Assembly (NCBI GenBank): GCA_052117605.1
Contig: JBQKIT010000017.1
DNA length: 64,000 bases
DNA from: CAG-791 sp000431495
GTDB lineage: Bacteria; Bacillota; Clostridia; Lachnospirales; Lachnospiraceae
Strand: one strand, 5' to 3'
Under the pieces are notes generated by a model. It saw only the letters and a program-made list of their open reading frames with translations. It had not been told where the DNA came from and ran no database searches. This document shows, piece by piece, positions 35,005-42,837 of the stretch. Position numbers and translations under genes: made by a program. Numbering within the stretch: the stretch's first letter is position 1; each line of letters starts with the position of its first letter.

Positions 35005-36132
35005 ATGGGAGATCAGAGCAAACAGGAGCTTCTTCATACGCCGGAAGGCTTATGGGATCACTATGGCGCAGATTATGCGCAGTACAGAACGGTCACGCAG
35101 ATGATCGGCGAAACCATGCACCGCTACGGATACGAGGACATCAAGACGCCGACGTTTGAATTCTTCGATGTTTTTTCCCGTGAAATCGGTACCACTCCTT
35201 CCAGGGAGCTGTATAAATTCTTTGACAAGGACGGAAATACGCTGGTGCTGCGGCCGGATTTTACGCCCTCGGTAGCCAGATGTGCCGCGAAGTATTTTAT
35301 GGACGAGGAGAGACCTCTGAAATTCTGCTATGAGGGAAGTGCATTTACCAATACAAGCAGCCTGCAGGGCAAGCTCAAGGAATCCACACAGATGGGCGCC
35401 GAGTACATCAATGATGATTCTGCGGAGGCAGACGCGGAAATGCTGGCACTTCTGATTGAGGCACTTCTTGGCGTCGGACTGAACCAGTTTCAGATCACCG
35501 TAGGAAATATGGAATACTTCAAGGGGGTCTGCGATGCGGCTGGTCTCGACGAAGAAACCGAAGGAGAGCTCCGGGAATATGTTTCCGGCAAGAACTATTT
35601 TGCGGCGGAGACTCTTCTGAAGAAGCAGAACATGGATGCCGGGCTTGCGGATCGTTTCCTGCAGATCACAAGTCTTGCCGGGAACGATGCGGATCTGGAG
35701 CAGATGCTTCAGACATCGCCGAATGAACGCGCAGCGGCGTCGATCCGAAGACTGATTGAAGTCTACCGGATTCTGAAGCTTTACGGATATGAGAAGTACA
35801 TCAGCTTTGATCTTGCACTGCTTTCGCGCTACCGCTACTATACGGGAATCCTGTTTAAAGCCTATACCTACGGCGTTGGCGATCAGGTGGCAACCGGCGG
35901 GCGGTACGATACTCTTCTTGCAAGATTCGGAAAGGATGCTCCGGCCATTGGATTTATGTTCCAGATTGATACGCTGCTGGAGGCGATGCGGACGCAGAAT
36001 GTCGGGCCGCTGGTTTCCCCGTCCCCGGAGATCGTGACCTATTCTCCGGAGGATTTTGCGGAAAAGCTTGACAAGGTCCGGAAGGCCAGACAGGCAGGAA
36101 GGCATATAGCCCTGATACCGAAGGAAGATTAA
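35005..36132 (+). CDS. hisZ: ATP phosphoribosyltransferase regulatory subunit
   Basis: Class II aminoacyl-tRNA-synthetase-like, catalytically inactive HisRS paralogue (375 residues) needed by short-form HisG. It shows EFFDVFSREIG, motif-2-like LRPDFTPSVARCAA (about 82-96), and YYTGILFKAYTYG plus GGRYDTLLARFG near the C-terminus. It is shorter than HisRS because the anticodon-binding domain is absent. AGGAAAGAA lies upstream of the ATG. First gene of the his operon; hisG follows after 15 nt. Confidence 0.93.
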   Translation: MGDQSKQELLHTPEGLWDHYGADYAQYRTVTQMIGETMHRYGYEDIKTPTFEFFDVFSREIGTTPSRELYKFFDKDGNTLVLRPDFTPSVARCAAKYFMDEERPLKFCYEGSAFTNTSSLQGKLKESTQMGAEYINDDSAEADAEMLALLIEALLGVGLNQFQITVGNMEYFKGVCDAAGLDEETEGELREYVSGKNYFAAETLLKKQNMDAGLADRFLQITSLAGNDADLEQMLQTSPNERAAASIRRLIEVYRILKLYGYEKYISFDLALLSRYRYYTGILFKAYTYGVGDQVATGGRYDTLLARFGKDAPAIGFMFQIDTLLEAMRTQNVGPLVSPSPEIVTYSPEDFAEKLDKVRKARQAGRHIALIPKED

Positions 36133-36147
36133 GGCAGGAGAACGAAC

Positions 36148-36789
36148 ATGGAAGAATTGACAATTGCACTGACCAAAGGGCGCCTTGCGGACAAGACGAT
36201 GGAGCTCTTCACGAAGGCGGGCTTCTCCTGTGAGGAGATGAAGGAAGATACGCGTCGGCTTATTTTCCATAACAAAGAGCAGAACCTGAACTTCTTTCTG
36301 TCAAAGGGACCAGACGTTCCGACGTATGTGGAGCGGGGAGCTGCGGATATCGGAATTGTCGGGTCGGACATCATCATGGAGGAGAAAAGAAGAGCCTATG
36401 AGGTTCTGGACCTTGGCTTTGGCCGCTGCAGGATGTGCGTTGCAGGTCCTGAGTCGGCAAGAGAAAAGCTCCGGCATCACGAAATGATTCGCGTGGCCTC
36501 CAAATATCCGAACATTGCCCGGGATTATTTCTATCATGAGAAGCATCAGACCGTAGACATCATCAAGCTGAACGGATCGGTGGAGCTCGGGCCTGTGGTC
36601 GGGCTTTCGGATGTCATCGTTGATATCGTGGAAACCGGCTCCACGCTTCGGGCCAACGGTCTGGATGTACTGGAAACGGTGTGCGATATTTCTGCACGGA
36701 TGATTGTCAATCAGGTCAGCATGCAGATGAAGCAGGAGAGGATCCGGCAGCTGATTTTTGCGGTGCGAAAGGCTCTGGAGAAGGAATAA
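36148..36789 (+). CDS. hisG: ATP phosphoribosyltransferase, short form
   Basis: First enzyme of histidine synthesis: ATP plus PRPP gives phosphoribosyl-ATP. At 213 residues it is the short HisG lacking the C-terminal His-binding domain, so it depends on the HisZ encoded upstream. Motifs: ALTKGRLADKTMELF at the N-terminus, ERGAADIGIVGSDI near 57-71, and the PRPP loop DIVETGSTLRANGL near 155-168. A good ribosome binding site (GGCAGGAG) is present. Confidence 0.94.
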   Translation: MEELTIALTKGRLADKTMELFTKAGFSCEEMKEDTRRLIFHNKEQNLNFFLSKGPDVPTYVERGAADIGIVGSDIIMEEKRRAYEVLDLGFGRCRMCVAGPESAREKLRHHEMIRVASKYPNIARDYFYHEKHQTVDIIKLNGSVELGPVVGLSDVIVDIVETGSTLRANGLDVLETVCDISARMIVNQVSMQMKQERIRQLIFAVRKALEKE

Positions 36790-36824
36790 AGGACCGCAGC
36801 AAAGCTGCGTCGGAAAGGCAGAAT

Positions 36825-38120
36825 ATGAGAATTGTATCTCTTACAAAACAGTCACAGGAAGAGCTTCTGGAGCTTCTGAAGGAGAGGAATCCTGCCAGCT
36901 ACACCAGCCAGCAGGCTGCGGTGGACGACATCATTGCAAACGTCAGAGAAAAGAAGGATGAAGCGGTTTTTCTTTATGAGAAGCAGTTTGATCACTGCGA
37001 GCTTTCCAGGGAGAGCCTTCGGGTAAGCAAAGAGGAGATCGAGGAAGCGTACCGTGAGCTGGATCCCGAGTTTGTTGAGGTGATGAAGAGAGCTGCAGAG
37101 AACATTCACGCGTATCACGAGAAGCAGAAGGTAAACAGCTGGATTACCACGAAGGAGGATGGCACGATTCTTGGCCAGAAGGTGACCCCGATTGAGGTGT
37201 CCGGCTGCTATGTTCCGGGGGGAAGAGCCGTATATCCGTCCAGCGTTCTTATGAACATTATTCCGGCAAAGGTGGCAGGCGTTCCGAAAATCATCATGTG
37301 CACGCCTCCGAATGCGGAGGGAAAGGCTCCGGCGGGATCTCTGGTTGCTGCCGACATCGCGGGCGCAGATGAAATTTACAAGGTCGGCGGGGCGCAGGCA
37401 ATTGCAGCCATGGCCTACGGAACGGAGACGATTCCGAAGGCAGACAAAATCACAGGCCCCGGAAACATCTATGTGGCCCTCGCCAAGAAGGCATGCTTTG
37501 GCATTACCGGAATCGACTCTGTGGCAGGACCCTCCGAAATTCTTGTCATTGCGGATGAAACGGCAGATCCCAGATACATCGCGGCAGATCTGCTCTCACA
37601 GGCAGAGCATGACCCTCTTGCTTCTGCAATTCTTCTCACGACCTCGAAGAGGTTTGCGGAGCAGGTCTCTGCAGAGATTGACCGGTTTCTGGAGACACTG
37701 TCCCGCGCGGAAATTATCCGTGAATCCCTGGACAATTACGGATATGCCTTTGTCGGAGAAACGATGGATGATATGATAGAAGCAGCCAATGCGATTGCTT
37801 CCGAGCACATGGAAATCGTCACAAAGGACGCCTTTGAAGTGATGACGAAGATCAAAAATGCGGGAGCGATCTTCCTGGGAAGTTATTCCTCGGAACCCCT
37901 GGGAGATTATTATGCAGGTCCGAACCACATTCTTCCGACGAACGGGACAGCTCGCTTTTTCTCGCCTCTTGGAGTGGATCAGTTCATCAAAAAGACCAGC
38001 ATCATTTCCTACTCAAAGGAAGCTCTGGAGCGGGTACATGAGGACATTGAGCTGTTTGCTGCAAATGAGGGTCTGACGGCCCATGCCAATTCCATTGCGG
38101 TGCGCTTCGACGGGAAATAA
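36825..38120 (+). CDS. hisD: Histidinol dehydrogenase
   Basis: Zinc and NAD-dependent enzyme catalysing the last two steps, histidinol to histidine; 431 residues. Motifs: SGCYVPGGRAVYPSSVLM (about 127-144), ITGPGNIYVALAKK, SVAGPSEILVIADE, LLSQAEHDPLASAI and the catalytic region EHMEIVTKDAFE. ATG 36825 is preceded by GGAAAGGCAG and matches homologue starts; a frame from 36681 overlaps hisG without support. Third gene of the operon. Confidence 0.94.
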   Translation: MRIVSLTKQSQEELLELLKERNPASYTSQQAAVDDIIANVREKKDEAVFLYEKQFDHCELSRESLRVSKEEIEEAYRELDPEFVEVMKRAAENIHAYHEKQKVNSWITTKEDGTILGQKVTPIEVSGCYVPGGRAVYPSSVLMNIIPAKVAGVPKIIMCTPPNAEGKAPAGSLVAADIAGADEIYKVGGAQAIAAMAYGTETIPKADKITGPGNIYVALAKKACFGITGIDSVAGPSEILVIADETADPRYIAADLLSQAEHDPLASAILLTTSKRFAEQVSAEIDRFLETLSRAEIIRESLDNYGYAFVGETMDDMIEAANAIASEHMEIVTKDAFEVMTKIKNAGAIFLGSYSSEPLGDYYAGPNHILPTNGTARFFSPLGVDQFIKKTSIISYSKEALERVHEDIELFAANEGLTAHANSIAVRFDGK

Positions 38121-38186
38121 AATTTTACGGAACCAGGCATGTTTAGGACGAGAATACGAAAGACGGCATAACGGAAGGGAGAAGCG

Positions 38187-38783
38187 ATGGAGAGAATCGC
38201 AGAGGAGAGACGGACCACAGGAGAGACCGATATCCGGCTGAAGCTTGCACTGGATGGAGCCGGAAGGGCGAAGGTAAGCACAGGAATCGGATTTTTCAAT
38301 CATATGCTGGATGCCTTTGCGCGGCACGGTCTGTTTGATCTGGAGGTTTCCTTAAAGGGAGACCTGGAGGTGGACGGTCATCACAGCGTGGAGGACTGCG
38401 GAATTGTTCTCGGAAATGCAATCCGCAGAGCCGTCGGCGATAAAAAGGGAATCCGGCGGTACGGATATTTTGTCCTTCCGATGGATGAGGCGCTGGTCCT
38501 TTGTGCGGTGGATTTGTGTGACCGGCCTTATTTTGTCTTATCCGGCGGGGAGAAATTCGAGACCGTTCCGATGGTGGGAGATTTTGACACGCAGCTTGTC
38601 CGGGAGTTTTTTTATTCGGTGAGCTATGCGGCCGGCATGAACCTGCACTTCCGGATTCTGGAGGGAACCAACGCGCATCACATGATTGAAGCAATGTTTA
38701 AGGCGTTTTCGAAGGCTCTGGATATGGCCGTATCCCTGGATCCTCGGATTGAGGATGTGCTGAGCACCAAGGGAACCCTGTAA
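38187..38783 (+). CDS. hisB: Imidazoleglycerol-phosphate dehydratase
   Basis: Manganese enzyme of 198 residues, monofunctional (no HisB-N phosphatase domain). The duplicated metal motifs are present: HHSVEDCG (near 68-75) and AHHMIEAMFKAFSKAL (near 160-175), plus the start IGFFNHMLDAFARHG. GGGAGAAGC precedes the ATG. It lies 66 nt after hisD. The histidinol-phosphatase must be encoded elsewhere. Confidence 0.94.
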   Translation: MERIAEERRTTGETDIRLKLALDGAGRAKVSTGIGFFNHMLDAFARHGLFDLEVSLKGDLEVDGHHSVEDCGIVLGNAIRRAVGDKKGIRRYGYFVLPMDEALVLCAVDLCDRPYFVLSGGEKFETVPMVGDFDTQLVREFFYSVSYAAGMNLHFRILEGTNAHHMIEAMFKAFSKALDMAVSLDPRIEDVLSTKGTL

Positions 38784-38832
38784 AAAAGAGACGAATCACA
38801 GAAAACGAAATTCATGAGGGACGGAGAACAGA

Positions 38833-40131
38833 ATGGAACAGGCACTGAAGAAATTTGTTGCATGCATTTATCTGAAGGATGGAAAGGCGGCAAGAGGTCT
38901 TGCGGACCACACCGTTGTCAGCAATGACCCGGTGGAGCTTTCGCTTACCTATGCGGCAGGCGGTGTGGATGCCATTCTGATTTTCGACCAGTCGGACAAC
39001 GATGCCCGGCATGATGAGGCGATTGGAATTATTCGTGAGATCTGTGCATCCGCCGGCGTTCCGGTTTACGGAGCCGGACATGTCAATCGCCTGGAGGATG
39101 TGAAGAAGCTGATCTATGCGGGCTGCGCCAAGGCAGCCCTGAACTTCTCCAAGGAGAGCAATATTAAGATGCTTAAGGAGGCGGCAGAACGCTTCGGAAA
39201 GGACCGGATTGCTGCCTGCTACCGCGCAGTGGATGATATTCGAACGCATAAGGATGTCATTGTCAACTATGTGGACGAGCTTATTCTGATTGATGAGAAG
39301 GATGTCCGGGAGGCCCTGAAGATTGAGGAGGTGCCCTCCATCCTGACGCTTCCCGAGATTTCGCTGGATAAGATCCTGGAATTCGGCCAGCTTGCGAGCG
39401 TCAGCGGGATTTCCGGAAATGCCATCAATGACAACATTGACCAGATCGCAGATCTGAAGAAGCTTTGCCGGGAGAACGGAATCACCGTATCGCAGCACCA
39501 TGCGAGATTCTCCTGGGCTGACTTCAGGAAGGACCCGCAGGGACTTCTTCCGGTTGTCGTGCAGGAGGCTTCCACGGGCGATGTTCTGATGGTCGCCTAT
39601 ATGAACGAAGAGGCCTACAACAACACGGTTTCCACCGGGCGCATGACGTACTGGTCCAGAAGCCGCAGTCAGCTGTGGATCAAGGGAGAGACCAGCGGAC
39701 ATTTTCAGTATGTCCGTTCGCTGATGGCGGACTGCGATATGGATACGCTTCTTGCAAAGGTTGATCAGGTCGGCGTGGCCTGCCACACCGGTCATCACAG
39801 CTGCTTCTTCCAGCAGGATCTTGTTCTCAAGGAGGATCCGGAAATTGATCCGATGAAGGTTCTGGAGCGGGACTACAGGACGATTCTGGAGCGCCGGGAT
39901 CATCCGAAGGAGGGCTCCTATACCAATTACCTGTTCGACAAGGGCATTGACAAGATGCTCAAGAAGCTGGGAGAGGAGTGCACGGAGATCGTAATCGCTG
40001 CCAAGAATACGGATCCTACGGAAACGGTATATGAGATCTCGGATCTTATGTATCATCTGATGGTTGTGATGGCAGAGAAGAACATTACCTGGAAAGACGT
40101 CACACAGGAGCTGGTAAGAAGAGCAAAATAA
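38833..40131 (+). CDS. hisIE: HisF-like domain fused to HisI and HisE
   Basis: A 432-residue three-domain protein. Residues about 220-330 are HisI (phosphoribosyl-AMP cyclohydrolase), with zinc/magnesium ligands DCDMD (300-304), C317, H318 and C324. Residues about 335-432 are HisE (phosphoribosyl-ATP pyrophosphatase), with EECTE (381-385) and EISDLMYH (401-408). Residues 1-215 follow the HisA/HisF barrel pattern, starting VACIYLKDGKAARG. The positions matching the two HisF catalytic Asp residues read as Tyr13 and Tyr130, so this domain is probably a non-catalytic remnant or scaffold. No separate hisA, hisF or hisH is in this operon. Start ATG with GGACGGAG upstream. Confidence 0.9.
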   Translation: MEQALKKFVACIYLKDGKAARGLADHTVVSNDPVELSLTYAAGGVDAILIFDQSDNDARHDEAIGIIREICASAGVPVYGAGHVNRLEDVKKLIYAGCAKAALNFSKESNIKMLKEAAERFGKDRIAACYRAVDDIRTHKDVIVNYVDELILIDEKDVREALKIEEVPSILTLPEISLDKILEFGQLASVSGISGNAINDNIDQIADLKKLCRENGITVSQHHARFSWADFRKDPQGLLPVVVQEASTGDVLMVAYMNEEAYNNTVSTGRMTYWSRSRSQLWIKGETSGHFQYVRSLMADCDMDTLLAKVDQVGVACHTGHHSCFFQQDLVLKEDPEIDPMKVLERDYRTILERRDHPKEGSYTNYLFDKGIDKMLKKLGEECTEIVIAAKNTDPTETVYEISDLMYHLMVVMAEKNITWKDVTQELVRRAK

Positions 40132-40147
40132 AGAGAGGGAGGTGCCT

Positions 40148-42610
40148 ATGTTTGCCTGTCCGAACTGCGGAGCCGGACTTCGCTTTGACATCGATACTCA
40201 GAGACTTCAGTGTGATTACTGCAACTCTTCCGTTGATGTGACGGAATATCATTACGAGAAATCCGCAAAGGCCAATGAAGACTATGACGTAACGGTTTTC
40301 ACGTGCCCTGCCTGCGGCGGAGAAATCGAGAGTACGGAGAATGAAATCATCCAGTTCTGCCCGTTTTGCGGAGCATCGGATGTTCTTTCTTCGCGTGTGG
40401 AGGGACGGAAGCGTCCGAGCAGAATCATTCCGTTCCGGAAAACCAAGGAAGACTGTATGGAAGCCTTTCGGAAGAAAACAAAAAGAGCTTTGTTTGCGCC
40501 GAAGGAGCTTCGGGACCCTTCTTTTCTGGAGGGCTTCCGGGGAATTTATCTTCCGTACTGGGAGTACAAGGTGGTGCAGAGCGCCGCAAAGGAGGGCGTT
40601 TCCTTCGAGGCCACGAAGACAGCCGGCGGGTATGAGGATACTTACCGCATAACGGTTCCGTTTGCAGGGAAAATCGAGGGAATCCAGCACGATGCCTCGA
40701 GCTCCTTTGATGACAGTATCGGCGAAGAGATTGCGCCGTTTGGAAAGGAATCCGAACAGAAGGAGTTCGAGCCGGGATATCTGGCTGGCTTTTTCGCCGA
40801 TACGGCGGATGTCCCTTCAGACATTTACGATGAGAAGATTCGCTCCTATGCCAATGAGCGTACGAAAAAGGAGCTGACGCAGCGTTATGAGGAACGAGGC
40901 TTTACAGTGCGCAAATTTCCGGATGCAGAGGAAGCCTTTCACACGGAAATTGAATCCGCTGACCGGATTCTTCTTCCGGTGTGGTTCCTGACCTGGCGCA
41001 GAAAGGACCGCGTCGCATACTCGGTTGTAAACGGTGAGACAGGAAAGATCGCAGCGGATATCCCGGTGGATATTCCGAAGTATCTCCTGTGCTCCCTGCT
41101 TCTTGCCATTCCGATTTTCTTTCTTCTGAATCTGTTTCTGTCGGCGACGGCGCCTTCTGCGATGACTGCGTCCGGTTTTCTTGCCGCGCTCTGCGGATTT
41201 GTTTATTTCTGGAATATGAGAAAGCTGATCCTCCGGGATACGCATGCCGAGGATTTGGGATATCGGTATGCTTTTGCGGATCGAACTGCCAGGGAAAAAA
41301 AGAAAGGGAAGCAAAGCGGAGCTGCTCTTTCGGATGAGGTGGATGAGAGGATTGAGGCCGGCGTCAAGGCTGCCGGCAAGGGTCTTTGGTCCTTTGGCGG
41401 ATTTCTGAAGAATTCTGCCAAGGACATTGGGGCCGGAACCTTGATTTTTATCGGCGTCCTGTTTCTTTCGTTTGCGGATGAGTTTGATTTTTCCATGATT
41501 CCGGTGTTCGGCTCCTGGGTTCCGTTCCGGACATTTTCCTCGACCTTCCTGTTCATTCTGTCCGTTCTTCTGTTTCTTCTTGCGCTGTGGAACGGACGAA
41601 AGAGCGGCGATAAGAGGATGGTTCTGGAGGCCCTTCTTCCGGTCGCTGCGATGATTGTCGTGATCTTCGTACTGAACTGGAATCCGGTCGAGGATTACAT
41701 TTATTATTTCGGAATGCTGATCTGCCTGGCGTTTATTGCGGTGACGCTGACCGCGCTGATCTTCCGCTACAACATGCTCTCCACACATCCTGTTCCGAAT
41801 TTCCATGACAGGAAGGGCGGGAGCAGTCAGACGATCGGAGCACCGACAGGAACTGCCCTTCTGGTTCTTCTGCTTGCCGGCGCGCTCCTTGCTCCGACCA
41901 TCCGGACGTTTGCCTGGACGGATGAGGAATCGGTGGTTTATACCAATGAATCTACCGGCTATTCTGCCTTCCTGCGGGATGAAGAAGACCTTCTTACCGA
42001 TGAGGAGGAGGCAGAGCTTGCAGAATATATGGCGCCGATGACCGATTACGGAAATGTGATGTTCCTTTCTGCCGATGGGGATTATGCAGATCCGGTTGAT
42101 TACCTGGACTGGAATTACGGAGACTGGTTCTATGAGGACGGAACGATTTTCCTGATTGAGATGTCCAATCGTCAGCTCCGACTTGAGAATTCCGGAATCA
42201 TTCAGGATACCATCACTCCCTCCTACAGCAATTCCATCATGGACAATGTATACCGGATGGCTTCCGAGGGGGATTACGCCGGCTGCGCAAAGGAGGTGTT
42301 CTACGAGTGCACGGTGCTGATGGACGGCGGCCGCATTGCCCGGCCGATGAAATACATCTGCAACGCGCTTCTTGCGCTGATCTGTGCGCTGCTTGTGAAT
42401 TATCTGGCGATCCGCGTCAGCTCGGGAAATCGCAGAGTGACGAAAAAAGAACTCGAGAGAGCCATCGCGGCCTCTATTGTTTATGGAGGCGTCCAGAAGA
42501 AGCGGATTGCCCATCGAAAGATTGAAAGCTCCTCCGGCGGAGGAAGTTTCGGCGGCGGAGGCGGAAGCTTCGGCGGTGGCGGCCACTCCGGAGGCGGTCA
42601 CGGATTCTGA
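40148..42610 (+). CDS. Zinc-ribbon, multi-TM, TPM-domain protein
   Basis: A large protein of 820 residues, of a type not functionally characterised to my knowledge. Two N-terminal zinc ribbons (C4/C7/C22/C25 and C53/C56/C71/C74) precede a soluble domain (about 85-310). About seven TM segments follow (about 312-334, 342-356, 431-447, 463-482, 494-511, 519-538, 568-585). Then comes a TPM-like domain (about 600-730, containing DLLTDEEEAELAEYM), one more TM (about 736-755), and a C-terminal Gly/Ser/His tail (SFGGGGGSFGGGGHSGGGHGF region) typical of TPM proteins. ATG 40148 follows GGGAGGTG. It begins 16 nt after hisIE but is unlikely to be a His gene. A membrane quality-control role would be speculation. 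Confidence 0.82.
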   Translation: MFACPNCGAGLRFDIDTQRLQCDYCNSSVDVTEYHYEKSAKANEDYDVTVFTCPACGGEIESTENEIIQFCPFCGASDVLSSRVEGRKRPSRIIPFRKTKEDCMEAFRKKTKRALFAPKELRDPSFLEGFRGIYLPYWEYKVVQSAAKEGVSFEATKTAGGYEDTYRITVPFAGKIEGIQHDASSSFDDSIGEEIAPFGKESEQKEFEPGYLAGFFADTADVPSDIYDEKIRSYANERTKKELTQRYEERGFTVRKFPDAEEAFHTEIESADRILLPVWFLTWRRKDRVAYSVVNGETGKIAADIPVDIPKYLLCSLLLAIPIFFLLNLFLSATAPSAMTASGFLAALCGFVYFWNMRKLILRDTHAEDLGYRYAFADRTAREKKKGKQSGAALSDEVDERIEAGVKAAGKGLWSFGGFLKNSAKDIGAGTLIFIGVLFLSFADEFDFSMIPVFGSWVPFRTFSSTFLFILSVLLFLLALWNGRKSGDKRMVLEALLPVAAMIVVIFVLNWNPVEDYIYYFGMLICLAFIAVTLTALIFRYNMLSTHPVPNFHDRKGGSSQTIGAPTGTALLVLLLAGALLAPTIRTFAWTDEESVVYTNESTGYSAFLRDEEDLLTDEEEAELAEYMAPMTDYGNVMFLSADGDYADPVDYLDWNYGDWFYEDGTIFLIEMSNRQLRLENSGIIQDTITPSYSNSIMDNVYRMASEGDYAGCAKEVFYECTVLMDGGRIARPMKYICNALLALICALLVNYLAIRVSSGNRRVTKKELERAIAASIVYGGVQKKRIAHRKIESSSGGGSFGGGGGSFGGGGHSGGGHGF

Positions 42611-42679
42611 TTCCGGCGGATGATTTTACAACGCAGATTCCTGCCTGTGGTTTCGCATTTATTTTGTATGCAGTATGAT

Positions 42680-42711
42680 AAAACAGTGCCGGAAGATCCG
42701 GCACTGTTTTT
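42680..42711 (+). terminator. Rho-independent terminator
   Basis: AAAACAGTGCCGG pairs perfectly with CCGGCACTGTTTT around AAGAT, followed by T. It separates the his/TPM transcript from the export operon. Confidence 0.92.
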
Positions 42712-42734
42712 GCAATTTACAGGTAATTGGCTGT

Positions 42735-42815
42735 TTCGTACGTACGAATGAATTGGTATTTACAAGAGCCGGAAAGCATGTTAGATTAAACTGTACTAAT
42801 ACAGATAGTACAGTT
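42735..42815 (+). promoter_or_regulatory. Export-operon promoter with two palindromes
   Basis: TTTACA (42759-42764), 17 nt, TAGATT (42782-42787). Upstream lies a perfect 14-bp palindrome TTCGTACGTACGAA (42735-42748). Immediately downstream of the -10, AACTGTACT (42789-42797) and AGTACAGTT (42807-42815) form a perfect 9-bp inverted repeat over the likely transcription start. Both look like regulator sites (TetR/GntR/MerR type cannot be distinguished). No regulator gene is adjacent. Confidence 0.65.
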
Positions 42816-42837
42816 GAAGTACGTTTGGAGAGAGGTA

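Noticed and set aside
40817..42601. 594-residue minus-strand frame opposite the TPM protein
   Set aside because: Composition is biased to Arg/Lys/His and no family is visible; it is the shadow of the plus-strand gene with two zinc ribbons and a TPM domain.
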